NCBI GenBank assembly: GCA_023101725.1
Contig: JALJCO010003059.1
Coordinates: 62,001 to 126,000, forward strand
DNA from: Atherinomorus stipes
Taxonomy: Eukaryota > Chordata > Actinopteri > Atheriniformes > Atherinidae
DNA: 64,000 bases
Direction of reading: 5' to 3'
Position numbers and translations under genes: made by a program. Each line of letters opens with the position of its first letter. Within the stretch, counting starts at the first letter, position 1. Shown here one piece after another: positions 21,886-33,717 of the stretch. The notes under the pieces were generated by a model. The model was given only the letters and a program-made list of their open reading frames with translations, was not told where the DNA came from and made no database searches.

Positions 21886-23225
21886 GAAATGAAATGAAAA
21901 ATCTTTTTCATCCCCGAAGGGAAATTCAGTATTGTAAAAGCTCTTTTTTTTTTTTTTAAATAAACAAAAAGTCAGTTAGTCTTGTTCTTCAGGGTGATGG
22001 TTGCTGGCAGGAATGAATTCCTGTATCTCTCCGTCCTACAGCGAACTTGACGCAGCCTCCCACTGAACACACTCTGTTGATTCTTCACCGTGTTGTGGAG
22101 GGGATGGGAAGAGTCCTCCATCATCTTCATCGCTTGTGCAGCATTCTTTTTTGAACGATCAGCTCCAGCGGCTCCAGAGTTTCCCCAGCACAGAACCAGC
22201 TTTCTTGTCAGCTTGTTTAGTTTCTTCAGTCTCTGGTCGATGCTGCTGCCCCAGCAGATGGCTGCAAAGCTAATTGCACTTTCTACCACAGACTTATAGA
22301 AGATCTGCAACATCTTGTTGCAGACGTTAAATGATTTCAGCTTCCTTAAGAAGTAGAGTCTGCTCAGACCTTTCTTGTAGATGTAGTCAGTTTTGCATTT
22401 CCAATCGAGTCTGTTGTCCAGCTGAACTCCAAGGTATTTGTAGTTCTCTACCACCTCCACCTCCTCTTCCAGGATGTAGACAGGACTATGCTGCTTATTC
22501 TTGCTCCTCCTGAAGTCAACAATCATCTCTTTAGTCTTGCTGGTATTTAAGATGAGCTGATTGTTACCATTTCACAAACTGACTGACCAGTTCCCTGTAC
22601 TCGGCTTCTTGTCCATCACTAATACACCCCACAACAGCAGAGTCATCAGAATATTTCTGCAGATGACAGGACTCAGAGTTATACTGGAAGTCTGAGGTGT
22701 ACAGTGTAAAGAGGAATGGTGAGAGTACAGTCCCTTGTGGTGCTCCAGTGCTGCTGACCACCATCTCAGACACACAACCTTTCAGTCTCACAAACTGTGG
22801 TCTGTTTGTGAGGTAGTCGTAAATCCAGGTGGTTGTGGAGGGATCCACCTGGAAGTTATGGAGCTTCTGACATAGCAAAGCAGGCTGGATGGTATTAAAT
22901 GCACTTGAAAAATCAAAGAACATGACCCTCAAAGTGCTGCCTGACTGGTCCAGATGAGAGTGGGCTCTCTGAAGCAAGAAGATGATGGCGTCTTCAACCC
23001 CAAGCCCATTACAATATGCGAACTGTAATGGGTCCTGAAGGTGTTCACTTGCTTGTTGAGGTGAGCCAGTAAGAGTCTCTCCAGGACTTTCATGATGTGA
23101 GATGTCAGGGCAACTGGTCTGTAGTCATTTGGTTCAGCTGGTTGTGGTTTTTTAGGGACAGGAACAAGACAGGATGTTTTCCACAGCACAGGAAAAGCTA
23201 TCTTAGGTGCAGCCCTGAACATTTA
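21886..23225 (-). mobile_element. 5'-truncated non-LTR retrotransposon (L2/CR1/Rex1-like)
   Basis: A minus-strand LINE fragment of about 1.3 kb. Its 3' end (left side on this strand) has the AATTTCCCTTCGGGGATGAA block seen at fish LINE ends and a short tandem tail of ATTTC pentamers (21888-21900). The 5' end stops abruptly at about 23225 in the middle of the reverse transcriptase, as usual for target-primed insertion. It lies inside the hAT-type element at 21775..23835 and so is younger than it. The clade is inferred from the protein motifs listed for 21972..23222. Confidence 0.85.
21972..23222 (-). pseudogene. LINE reverse transcriptase, truncated and frameshifted
   Basis: Three minus-strand frames cover one reverse transcriptase domain. 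The first (23222 to about 23035) has VPVPKKPQPAEPNDYRPVAL, the fingers region. The second (to 22564) holds motif A FFDFSSAFNTI, motif B GAPQGTVLSPFLF and motif C YSDD. The third (22526 to 21972) holds NYKYLGVQLDNRLDW and the thumb/connector region typical of the L2, CR1 and Rex1 clades. Frame changes fall near 23035 and near 22560. The endonuclease domain is missing by 5' truncation. It cannot produce a working enzyme. Confidence 0.85.
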
Positions 23226-23265
23226 AGCTTTTTCTGAATAACTTACTTATAATAAAGATCAAACT

Positions 23266-23631
23266 AAAGCCGTTTTCAGACTCGCATTGTGGAACATGAG
23301 CGGTAAAGTCCATCCGCTCTTTTCACAGACTCGTCTTTTCAAACATGCCGCTTCGTTGCGGACTTATCGTGTTCCGGCGCTTTCATACATCACGAAACGT
23401 TGCAGAAAAGTCAGCACAGCCCCACTCTCCCTTCAACTCTGTCCAGAACATTTTCTTGTGCTTTCAGCTAAACGACGTGCCGCAACATTTCCGCTCTTGT
23501 GACATGTAGACCAGCCGATACATGTCCGCTACATCTCTGAGGTAGAAAGACCGGTACACATGTCTGAATGCAGCGTTATAAAGGACAGAGTTCACAATAT
23601 TACCGCTTTCCAGTGGAAGTCTGAAAGGAGC
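23266..23631. mobile_element. Small MITE inside the hAT-type element
   Basis: GCCGTTTTCAGACTCGCATT at the left is mirrored by AGTGGAAGTCTGAAAGGAGC at the right. The AGCGGTAAAGT block near 23299 has a mirrored counterpart TTACCGCTTTCC near 23603. No coding potential. Confidence 0.5.
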
Positions 23632-25013
23632 ATAACACTGAATTCCAGTTCAGCCTTTGCCTGGGTCTGTTTGTGATTGGTTTGGCAGAAGGGGTGACTG
23701 TAGTATCATGATACCTGATAGGCTACAGCAGAAAACTGTGTTACTATATTGAACTTTTATTGACCCTCTTTTTTTTATATTGAAAAAACCTCTATTGATC
23801 GATATATATTGATATTGAATTATCGTCCAGCCCTAGCTACAAGCGCACAGTGAAGCGTTTCCAGGTGTATCTGTCATCACTTTGTAAAAGTAGGGTGGGT
23901 GTTAAATTGAGATCTTAAAGGTGAAGAAAAATTCACCCCCCAGAAGACCGCTTGGAGGATTGCTAAAAGAACCAATAAAACCATCATTTGACTACAAAAG
24001 CCCTTCAGGAAGGTTTATCAGGCTCTGTGTGGTGATATATTGAAATGTTCAAGCGCATAAAAACCTTTGCGGCTGGGTCATCAGAAAAAAACAACAAAAA
24101 AACGAGTTTGCTGATGAATATGTGAGCAAACCTGATGCATTTTGGAAACTGGAAACTGGAAGCTGATAGCGGTCGTAGTCTACTGCTAATCCTTTTTTTA
24201 ATCGTTTTCTCAAGATAACAAATTAATTTTCTTGTTTTCTCAGGATAACAAGAATAATTTTCTTGTGAAAATGGGATAGTTTACATTGCTATCTCAAAAA
24301 AAGATTTGTTTTTCTCATGATAAGATGATTAAGATGGGCTCAAAAGTTCACGGTTACTGTGTTACGTCTGATTTATTGATCAAAACAGACCCAATGACAG
24401 CTCGGAGGGCTGAAGTCATAGTGTAGATGTATAATTCTGTCAATGAGTGACTGGTGAACACATCGAAACTCCAGTCTTTATCAGCCTTAATAGAAATAAT
24501 GTCTGATGTATTGATCAGCGATGGATATTCCTCCATCTGCCATCAGCTTGCATCTATACTGACTTGACTGTACTGAGGCATCCAAGTACAGAGCAGCTCT
24601 GTACTAGGATTGCCCTTCAACCCACCAGTTGAGGTGTGGGAGAGAAGAAGATAAGTCGGCCGGGTTACACTCGCATGACGTCTGCTTAACCTGGCCCATG
24701 TCTCTTATCCATGAGGACACCCCCCTACTGAACACTGACAGCTCTGCTGAGCATCACAGCATGAAGGACCGGAAACCAGCACTGCTCCCAGTAGACCACA
24801 AACACACTTACAGTGATAAAATCCAATACATTTTATTTATGTAAATACTTAAAAAAATTATTTTATAATTCTCATAGGCTATGTTATCAACAGGTAGGCT
24901 TCTGTGGGGAACCTGCATGGTGTCTGCATGTTCTCCAGCGTGGGTTCACTCCCAGCTTCCTCCCAGAGTCCACACATGATGTCTGGCTGATTGAGTCTCT
25001 GAATTCTTGTTAT

Positions 25014-26275
25014 GAGGAGGGATGATGAGTGATAAGAAATTATCAATGTCAATGCCATTTTTGATGCCACTTATCAATTCGATTCCTTATTGATTTTCAT
25101 AACAATGCCTGATAGGTTGTTGTATATGAAAAAAAAACAAAACAGATAATGTAGGGCCTCATTGGATTTTCATTGGATTTTTTTTTCAGGAAAAGGTGGT
25201 TAAACAGTAAATTCATACCCGGGGTTAGACTCAAAACATCCGGGGCTAAAGCCTCGAGAAAATTGGCTGGCGACGCCACTGATGTAGGCTATGGCATGTA
25301 ACAAAAGCTTTCTTTAATTTATTGTGCTGTTTGAGTATCAGCAGATATAATGTCACAGAAAAATAGGAGGAAATCAACAAAAACATCTAAAAAAAAAAAA
25401 AAGGCAGCTTTATCTGGAACTGTAGAGCAACCACTGAACTCTGACCTGGCAGCCCGCCTGCTGTTTTGTGTGTGTTGGGGCGCAGATGTGACGTCAGAAG
25501 CCCTATTCCCCCAAAATGCTACATTAGCATCGTTCTTATTTAATTTCGGATCTTGTAAGCACCAACGTTAATTTCCATCAATAACGTTAGCTACTGCTGG
25601 AGTTCTGTAAAAGATAATGCTATGTTATCCCACACAAACAAAAAGGCCCACATGCCTGTTTGGAATATTTTTAAATTCCAATAAAAAAAAGTAAAAAATT
25701 GTAACAAAGATAAGTATAGCTTTAATGGAGTACTGTAGATAACTACAGAGCAAGCTAGCTAGGCGAACATTAGTTAACTGAGCTAACGATAGAGCTACCT
25801 GCTCTACCTGCTGGAAAATGCTATGAAAATCATTTGGAAAACAATAGCTAGGCAAGTAACAAACCAACCAAAATGAAATAATGTCGCCTGATCCTATTCT
25901 ATCTGCAACACTGCCGGAAGCCGAAGGGGGACGTTTGGACTGTCACTCGCCTTGTTTCCACGTCTCGAGCACACAACAGGCGTCTCGGACATTGAGGTTG
26001 TGAACTGGCTCCAAATGTTTTAACACATTGGTTGTATTATTACCCCCCTTACAGGAGAGCGCAGCGTCACAGTGGTTGCATACAGCAACCCATGCCCTCG
26101 ACCGCTTTTTCCACTCCATATTTAGTTGGGAATTCGTCAACAGAAATTGCAAAAGTGACGTTAAGGCATCAATTACGGGTACTGAGTCTCAGAATGGGAC
26201 TCGATTCCAGGAAATTGATCCTTTTCTTATTGATGGCCCTGAGGATTCGGTGTTCGATTATCATGCCTAGTTATG
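25014..26275. mobile_element. hAT-like element remnant with BED finger fragment
   Basis: The left part (25014-25100) carries TTATCAATTCGATTCCTTAT and the right part (26200-26265) carries GGACTCGATTCCAGGAAATT and CTTATTGATGG, imperfect mirrored ends of the GATTCC/TTATCAA type. A BED zinc-finger fragment on the minus strand (25943..26152) supports hAT origin. Most of the transposase is gone. Exact ends are uncertain. Confidence 0.5.
25943..26152 (-). pseudogene. BED-type zinc finger fragment of a hAT transposase
   Basis: The frame reads SRAWVAVCNHCDAALSCKGG followed by NNTTNVLKHLEPVHN. This is the aromatic residue, Cys-x2-Cys and His-x4-His arrangement of a BED finger, the DNA-binding domain at the N terminus of hAT transposases and of ZBED genes. 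No RNase H-like catalytic domain follows. It lies in tacr1 intron 3 within transposon debris, so a host ZBED gene is unlikely. Confidence 0.65.
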
Positions 26276-27563
26276 AGTCTGACTAAATGTTCGTGTCTTT
26301 GTTGGTTGATGGACCGGGAGCAGTTCCAGCCTCTTCATGACCCTGCCTTAGAATGATCTGTAACTAGATAATCATGCGGTTATCACAGGATAAAGGTCAT
26401 TAACTTGAGATAATGACATAAATTATTTCGTTATCACAAGAGAGCAGACTTTATCTCATGATGATGAGATAATGATCATGTTATCATGAGAAAACGGTGT
26501 TAAAAACATGTGACCGCCCTCGGCTTCCATAAAGTTCAGGATTCATGAACTAAATGATGAATCAGAATTTGAGTACCTGTTGCACTATGTGGTGCCACTA
26601 GCAGTAGAGGGAAAATAGATAACATGACTGGAGACAAACATCACGCTCACCGTTAAAAGCTGATAAAGGAGACGACATCTGCAACATGTTAATTTCTTGA
26701 TAGAACCACCACAAAACCCCCTCTGCTCTACCTGAGCAGCTAAGAAAAGCTACAGACCCTGAAACAGAAATTCAAGATGCTAAAAACTCCACAAAACAAG
26801 ACGTTCTCTGCACAAAACCATGGGCACATCCCCATGAAACACTTGCCAAAGGAAGTGTTGCTGACTAACAATGCAAAATCCAAAATACGCCATACTTTAA
26901 TGACTTAAAATGAGCAAATCATCTACTCAGTAAGGAATTTATAGTGACAATAACATAGACCACATAATGAGGAGAAACCACCAGAGATGACAGTGTTGCA
27001 GCACACAGACGCACACATCACTTTCCTGCCTACAATCACTTGATCAGCCGTGTTGTGCTGCACTGCTCGCCTCCACTGAGGGCTCGGCTTTTGCTTTCTC
27101 TTACCTGTAACAAGCCTCTCTGTTGGCTCAACATCTTACCACAAAACTGTCTGTTCAGAAAAAAAACATCCTCTGCTGCTTTGAAAAATTCTGTCAAGCA
27201 AAATAAAAATGACAACACTCACGAAAGCATAATAAATACCAGAACATTACAGCACATAGAGGGGAAAAAAAGATGTGAGCGGTTGATTAAAGGGTGAATC
27301 GTTTAATTCTAAGCCATCAAAATTACATTTACATGTGCATATAGAGGGAGAGCAGAGGATGAAGAGACTGGTTGGCTGAAAGAACAACGGGTGGGCTGAA
27401 AAGCAAGAGGAAAAAGGAAAAAAGGGGGATACAAGGAGGTCCAGGTTTATGGTGCTGTGATGATTATTTCATCAGGAAAAAAAAGAGAGTTTCAATCGTG
27501 TTGGGCTCAGGGCAGCAGGGGGGAACATGGAGGGGGTCTAGCAGTTCTTTAAAGAGCCTTTAC

Positions 27564-27714
27564 CTTGCGCTTGGCAGTGAGCTGCTCCCTGTAGCGGTCA
27601 GAGGAGTCTCCAGGAATCTCACTGGCCCAGAGGGTCAGTCCCACCGCCAGGTAAGCGCAGCCCATCACCAGCAGAGGAAGGAAGTAGATCAGGATGGCCA
27701 CACACACCTGGTAC
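27564..27714 (-). CDS. tacr1: Tachykinin receptor 1, exon 3: TM5 and third intracellular loop
   Basis: A 151-bp exon with acceptor GTGTTGTAG|G and donor GCAAG|GTAAAG. The first base completes a codon begun in exon 2, then 50 codons follow. It reads [20 protein letters not shown] (TM5, with the conserved FLP), then [20 protein letters not shown] and TAKRK, the third intracellular loop that couples to Gq. [12 protein letters not shown] is a diagnostic block of the NK1/NK3 receptors. It ends in phase 0, and exon 4 resumes with VVKMM as in other tachykinin receptors. The open reading runs on past the donor for a few codons, but that extension (VKAL) is intron. Confidence 0.95.
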
Positions 27715-30031
27715 CTACAACACACAGATCCCATTTTAGGCAAAAATAAGAACAATGTCTGATCGCCTCCACTGCAGTCATTCACAGCTGGTTACCAGAC
27801 CTTTTCATATATTTTTGTAAAAACATGTCATAGCAGGAAAAGCTCAGAGGTTTGTGCTCACTCACTGACACGGATTAGAGCCTGAAAATTACACATATGC
27901 AGTCTGTGGAACTGGCTTATGCAAAGGTAGCATAGTGTGAAATCCACAAAACTGCTATGAAACTTTGGTTTCAGTGTGAGATGAAAGAAGGAAAATTGTT
28001 CTTCTTATGGCTTCATTCTGGGGCCACTTTCTCAGGAGATCTAATTCTCTAAACTGAGAGCAGTCTGACCACCGCCAAAGATAAAACATACTGTAAGTAC
28101 TTCAGGCAGCAACAAGTAAAAAAAAAAAAAAAAAAAAACATATATTTCTTTAAAATGCTGAGGGCTGTCCACTGCTGCTGGCTGTGCTTTTCACCTGTGC
28201 CCTTTTATTTAATCAATTATGAATGTCTTCCACGTTTTTAACTAAATCGGTGGCAGCTGGCCCCCCGAGATGAACTTTCAGCCGATCAGAATTTCAATTT
28301 AAGCATCACGTCATTCTGGGGACACTAGGCAATTATGTTTTTAGGGGAGACAGGTCTGTCTCCACAGGTTTAAAACTCATTTATTCCTTTATTCTACATA
28401 GGATAGGATACATGCAGATGGATGTCTTATGGCAGGGTAGGATATTAAACAGCAGAGCCTTTTATACCAGCTGCATTTCTTCATTTTCTTCTATAAATTG
28501 CTCAGTATCTGACTCTGATTGTCAATAGTGTGAGTAAAATAGTAAACCTTAACATTAGCTACAAAAACATCCTTAGATAAAGGCTTCTGTTTATCATATT
28601 CAATAGTTCATTGTAAAATATAAACCCCATAAAACACCTCCATCCCACTGAGCTCATTTCTGATTTTAACATTAAATCAAGTCTAAGCTGCTCCCAGGAT
28701 CCTAGATCTGTTTCATGTCTAGCAATGCAAACACTGTTAAAAATGTCGGATCGTGCTTCTCCGTGCACGTGTACATTGCCCTCGTGGTTGTCCAGAGTTG
28801 AATCTGAGAGTGTAAAAATAAACATGGAGCAGAGCGGGAGTAGCAACACGCTGCAAATGCACACCAAGTATTCTGCTGAAGCCATGCTGTAATTTACCCT
28901 GGACACGTATGTTAGTAGAGCAATGTCATTACATCACAGTCATGTTTTTTATTCTTTATACATCTGAAAGTACACAATGGCCATAGTGACTCGTACTTTT
29001 TTACTCATACTGTATGAAATTAAATAAATAAATAGGGAAGAAACTGTGAATTTGTCCAACTCTACACAGACAAGCAGGTTCATTTTCAGATCTATGCTGA
29101 GGTATATGTAAAGCTGGATTTAATTAAAACTGACAGAAGTCGGCAGTAATGTGTGACCTACAGTCTTCATGCTTGTTAATGTTTATTTCTGTGCTTGCTA
29201 CTGGCTGGACCATAATTTGCATTGCCATAAGCTGACCTTGACCCTTGAAAGGTTAACAGAGGTTTAACTCTATTTAATCAAGGCTATTCCAAATATAGAC
29301 TGGTCATACATGTTACCCCATTAATTCTGTTAAAAAGAAAAGAGTATAATTGGGTAGTACTATAACTATGGAAGACATACAGGAAACAGAAAAGACAGAA
29401 GACAGAAATGCTCCTAAAGATCAGCAAAACTGATTTCTGAACTTCCGATTTCTGTCTCAGAGACATAAAGTTATTAGATGGAAGCACTTACTGTAAGACC
29501 TTGTATAACATCATAACAGAGGGAAGTAGTCAGCTAAATTATGCTTTCCATTTGTTCAATGAGAGCTCATATTTAAACCTGCACTACATATAATTAACAA
29601 GGAATGTGTGTTCGTGGACCCCAGAGCAGATTCAAGCTCAGGAGGCAGGTTAGAAAATAAATAAAATGTTATTCATCCAAAATACAAAAATAAAAGAATC
29701 CAGGCAAGAACCAACGGAGAACAGAGCCGACTGATCATTTAAATTCAGAGGAGTGATGGTGAAACTGGGCAGACAAGGGAGACCAGTCCAGAGAGTAAAC
29801 TGGAGGTTGAGACCAGAACCTCTGATGGACCAGGACCTCCCGTACGCCCGGGCCAGACGCTGTCTGCAGACAAAACTTAATAAGGTAGGCGGATTACACG
29901 GATAAGAGGACACAGTTCTGACAGAGGACAAAGAAAAGCAGGAGGTAGATGAAAAAGAATAAATAAAAGAAAGACAGGTAGGCTATGGTAACTGGCAGTG
30001 TTGGGAAGTTATTTTAAAATGTAAATTTTAT

Positions 30032-30698
30032 GTCGTTTTCACACATATTTGGGTCGAGCCAGGCGCTGCAGCAGCGGTGAAAGAGTTACAGTGTTTCAAT
30101 TTTCAACTAGTACGGCTCTGTTTCACATATACCTTTTGATCACCGCGCCCAGCTTTCGCTCTACAGACTGGAGCGTTGTGTATCCATGGCAACCAGACGG
30201 ATGTAGACGCGTCCCCGTTGTAAAGCGTGGTTGGTTGTAAACAAAAAACACGTGACTGGAGTGTGTTGAAGATGAGACACAGTTGCCTGTGAAAAACAAT
30301 GTTGTCATGTACTGGAGGCGGCGGATTTCCAGACAAACCAGAGAAGACGCAGACTGATTCTGCTGAACCGCGAAGTCCGGACCATACGCAGATATTATCG
30401 GCGAACAGCAGGTAGCGGTGAGTTGTAAACATGAGCAATAACTCTTAGCCTGCTAGCCCTTGTTGGTAATGTGTCCAGTGTTTGTGAACGCCCCGTTGGT
30501 GTGCGTTCAAACATCACTCGCGCCGCATTTCAGGTCGACGCAAGCCGCTCCAAAACCACTCTGTACAGCTGGTCCGAGAGCGGGTGAGTTAGGTCGACTA
30601 CGAGCGTGAGTGGCGTGTTCACACAGACCCAGTCGCACCGGGTTGGGTACCAAAACCCAGTCAGGTCGTCCTACATGGGTCCTGTGTGAAAACAACCT
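30032..30698. mobile_element. Inverted-repeat MITE (GTTTTCACACA tips)
   Basis: TCGTTTTCACACATATTTGG at the left is mirrored by CATGGGTCCTGTGTGAAAAC at the right, with GGGTCG.. and AACCCAG blocks mirrored further in. The interior is CpG-rich (CGCCGCATTTCAGG, GAGCGGGTGAG). The TTTTCACAC tips resemble hAT-like MITEs. Minus-strand frames over it are artefacts. Confidence 0.55.
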
Positions 30699-31484
30699 TA
30701 ATTGTTACTCTTTACTTAAAAAAGTAATCATTTCCTTACATAGTTAGCCTTCAGTCAGTTACCCTTTCAAGTTAGTCATCACTTCATTATGTTGCTTAAC
30801 TTTGGAAAGAATCACATATCTGTTCCTAAATGTGTAGGCCCACATAAAGTTCTACTATGGAAGACACAGCAGGTATTTTTTCTGTACTCTTTATTTTAAA
30901 AATACTGATGTTTTCTAGTACTTGACCAGAAAACATTGGTCTTCATAACAAGATGCTGTTCATCAAGCTTCTGATGTGAACACCAGTGAGTTGTTGCCAT
31001 TGATAATAGGTTATGACGGCGGTCTTGTTCTTGAAAACATCACATGAATATAATGTTTATTAAACACCAACACCAAAACTGGCTCCTGTTGTCATGGTGA
31101 CACTGTTACGTCTTTGTGATTTTTCTAGCTTATACTGCAGTTGTAGATGCATTGCTGACACATTCAATATTTTGGAGATGTATTTTTTTGTCAAAGTTGA
31201 TTCAGCTGGAACGCCACTGGCCTGATCCCGTGGCCAGTGGTCAGCGCCACTGATCCCAGGAGCTCAAAAATACGAACCACTGAAAACGCACCATCCACCA
31301 TGAATTTGTGGCTTGAGAGCTTGTGAGTTGTGACCATTGCTAAACCTCACATGCGACTGGGAAAGCGGCGTTACTGTCAGATCTAAAGACCTAAAGAATG
31401 CGTCTAAGGTCACATCCGTCCCTGAGAAAAGTACCGCTCTGCTGAATTGAAAAGGGGGCCAACGTTTCTTCACCACATTTTCAG

Positions 31485-31674
31485 TACACTGTAAATTGCA
31501 CTTTAGTATTTTCACAATGTATGATTTTATGTCAAATTAACAACCTACTGGTATGTTGTTTTAAATTAAAATACTTAATCAAACACATCTTCAACACAAA
31601 AAATTTTTTCATTTAACTCAAAATTTTAAGGCAGCCCTTTATCTCATATTTTTAAGTTAAATATTTTACAGTGT
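31485..31674. mobile_element. Short MITE (ACACTGTAAAT tips)
   Basis: TACACTGTAAAT at 31485 and ATTTTACAGTGT ending at 31674 are inverted repeats of a very common vertebrate MITE tip. The body is AT-rich and non-coding. Confidence 0.5.
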
Positions 31675-33071
31675 CGTAAAGCATTGCTTTTTTTTTTTAA
31701 CTTGAAAAAGCAGTTACGTTCTTAAAAATCAAATTAAACTTTATTCATAAAGTGCTTTTCATACCATTAAAAGGCAACACAAAGTGCCAGACAAAATAAA
31801 AACAAACGCATATTAAATTAAAAACAAGTCTTCCAATATGGTATATAACACAAAACACACACATGCACACATATACCGTACAACCCCCTCCAAATTCTAC
31901 GTATGTCTCCTAACCCCCAATTTCTGTCTCAAGTGATTAGGCATAAAAAACACTAATAGTAATAACCACCTGGTATAACACATTATTTTGTAACACATTA
32001 CACACAACACTGGTAACCAGTAACTGAATTAAACAGATGGCAGGAAACTAAAACAAATAGGCTGCGTTCACATGACAAGTGAAAGTGCTCAATCCTGACT
32101 TTTTGTGCGGATGTTGACATGACCATTTGTGACCAAAGTGACCCGCATGCACAGTAGATCAGTATGTGTCACAATCCCTCAAGTCTCCTTTGGATTACTT
32201 TCAAGGACAAAATATTTTGTTGTCCCTCCAGTGTACATGGTCCTCCATGTTCATTTTTCAATCCGTCTTCCACTAACTTTACTTTTTAACCGTTGCTGTG
32301 CCAATGCGGAGCGATCGTCACATGAATTCTGAGCCGTTGGCTGTTCAGACCTCAGTCACTTTCCTAAAAATCAGACCTGTATGAGGCCGGCGCCAGGCAG
32401 GGGCAAGAGGGGGCACTGCCCCCCCAAACAAACACTGTGCCCCCTTAAATCAAATCTGACGAAAAGGCAATCCATTCCTAAGCTCTTTTCCCTGCACCAC
32501 TCCGCATCACTCTGTGCGCCCCCCCGTGCGCGCCAGGTGTCGGCTGCAGGAGGATCTATTGTCTGCAAAGCTCTGCTCAGCCGCTAGTTCTGCTGGTTCG
32601 GCTCTGAGGACCATCAGCTGCATCCTCACACCAAATGTGGAAACACCGCGGAGCTGCGCTGCACTTTCCATCAGTCAGAAGCTTTCAGAGCAGAATGTTT
32701 CTGTCACGGCTGGATTTTCCAGCTTACTTGATCATGCGAGCGTTTAAGATGAAAAATAATCAAGCAAAGGGCTATTTAGCCAGTCCAACTATGTGGTTAC
32801 TCTTTGTTTCATCACTTGTCCTTGTTTTTTTGTGCATCTACCATCGATAAGTGAATTAAAATATATAAACATCAGGTCGTCCATGTTGTCAAATGAGACT
32901 GGCGATCACCTGATGGCTTGGTGTCTGCAGAGGCAGCGCAGTGTTCAAGTGCCCAAACCGCATTTTTTGACGGGCGCACCGTGCACAAGAGGGAAAAAAA
33001 GTACTCTTTATTCACTCCTGCTGCTTTCCGCAACTCATATGGAGATTCATGTGGTCTTCTGCTTCTGTTTT

Positions 33072-33130
33072 AACCAAACTGAGACTGTAGACGACAGCTT
33101 AAGGCTGTCGTCTACAGTCTCAGTTTGGTT
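33072..33130. repeat. Perfect hairpin, 27-nt arms, 5-nt loop
   Basis: The left arm 33072-33098 (AACCAAACTGAGACTGTAGA..) and the right arm 33104-33130 are exact reverse complements, separated only by TTAAG. The arms are GC-balanced, not simple sequence. If transcribed the RNA would fold completely. Such structures can arise by template switching during replication. Confidence 0.95.
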
Positions 33131-33316
33131 TAATTTATTATTAAAGCTTAGAATAAAAAATACATTGTTCATTATTAGAACTTTGATAAAGAATATTTTA
33201 TTTTTCTTTATTTTTATTATTTCCCGTTTCCCCCTGAGGGACTGCAACTTTACTGTGGTCAGGGGTTTAATGGTCAGGTGGTCAGCTTATTTGGTTGCGT
33301 TTATTTGAGAAAACAT

Positions 33317-33668
33317 ACAGCCATGGAAAAAATGAAGAGACCACCATTGTCATAAAAAATAATGGTTATGCAATCAAGTACCAATGAATAGTGAATCATG
33401 TGACTAAAAGAGACAGAAAAATATATAATGCCTCAAAACTGTTTTTGGCAGTACAATGTCATAGCTATTGATGTAAGAACTTAATAACTAAAATAACTTC
33501 TCAAGAAAAGCATCAAAATGGCTAATATCAGTAGTTAAATTAAACTCTGAGCTATTTTTGTTGTTATCATTATATTTGTCCAGACAAATGTACTTTTAGT
33601 ATCAGGCATTAAAATGACCAAGAAATATGAGAAAACAAGGGTGGTCTCTTAATCTTTTTCATCACACA
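33317..33668. mobile_element. Tc1/mariner-type MITE (ACAGCCATGGAAAAAA tips)
   Basis: ACAGCCATGGAAAAAATGAA with GAGACCACC at the left is mirrored by GGTGGTCTCTTAATCTTTTT at the right. I recognise this as a common fish MITE whose full right tip would end in CCATGGCTGT; here the last bases have degenerated into the adjoining (GT)n tract. About 350 bp, AT-rich, no coding potential. Confidence 0.7.
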
Positions 33669-33684
33669 GTGTGTGTGTGTATGC

Positions 33685-33717
<33 letters not shown>
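33669..33717. repeat. (GT)n microsatellite
   Basis: About 48 bases of GT repeat, interrupted once by ATGCG, joined to the right end of the Tc1-type MITE. Confidence 0.95.

Larger units (their letters stand above)
21775..23835. mobile_element. hAT-type element with 8-bp duplication GCTACAAG
   Basis: Tips TAGGGCTGGACGATAT and ATTATCGTCCAGCCCTA are inverted repeats, bounded by identical GCTACAAG at 21767-21774 and 23836-23843. An exact 8-bp duplication is the signature of hAT transposition. The interior holds TATCGAT-rich arms, a truncated LINE (21886..23225) and a small MITE (23266..23631). No hAT transposase is left, so the original element was probably a short MITE. Confidence 0.85.
24158..26528. 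mobile_element. GGAAGC-tipped element with ATAACA-rich arms, split by a hAT-like insertion
   Basis: Left tip GGAAGCTGATAGCGGTC is mirrored by right tip GACCGCCCTCGGCTTCC. Just inside both tips lie arms built from repeats of CTCA(A/T)GATAA / TTATC(A/T)TGAG (about 24208-24330 and 26350-26505). This design, short unique tips followed by simple mirrored repeats, is shared by a fish family I recognise by eye but cannot name. The middle is replaced by the element at 25014..26275. Confidence 0.55.
20306..27563 (-). other. tacr1 intron 3
   Basis: A 7258-bp phase-0 intron between AAG|GTAAAG (exon 3) and AACAG|GTG (exon 4). About two thirds is transposon-derived: a TTAA-type element split by a Harbinger-like insertion (20536..21761), a hAT-type element carrying a LINE and a small MITE (21775..23835), and a GGAAGC-tipped element containing a further hAT-like copy (24158..26528). 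The remainder (about 26.5-27.5 kb) looks unique and non-coding. Confidence 0.85.

Noticed and set aside
33047..33308. Frames on both strands across the perfect hairpin
   Set aside because: They are created by the inverted repeat itself and by AT-rich transposon sequence; no domain is present.
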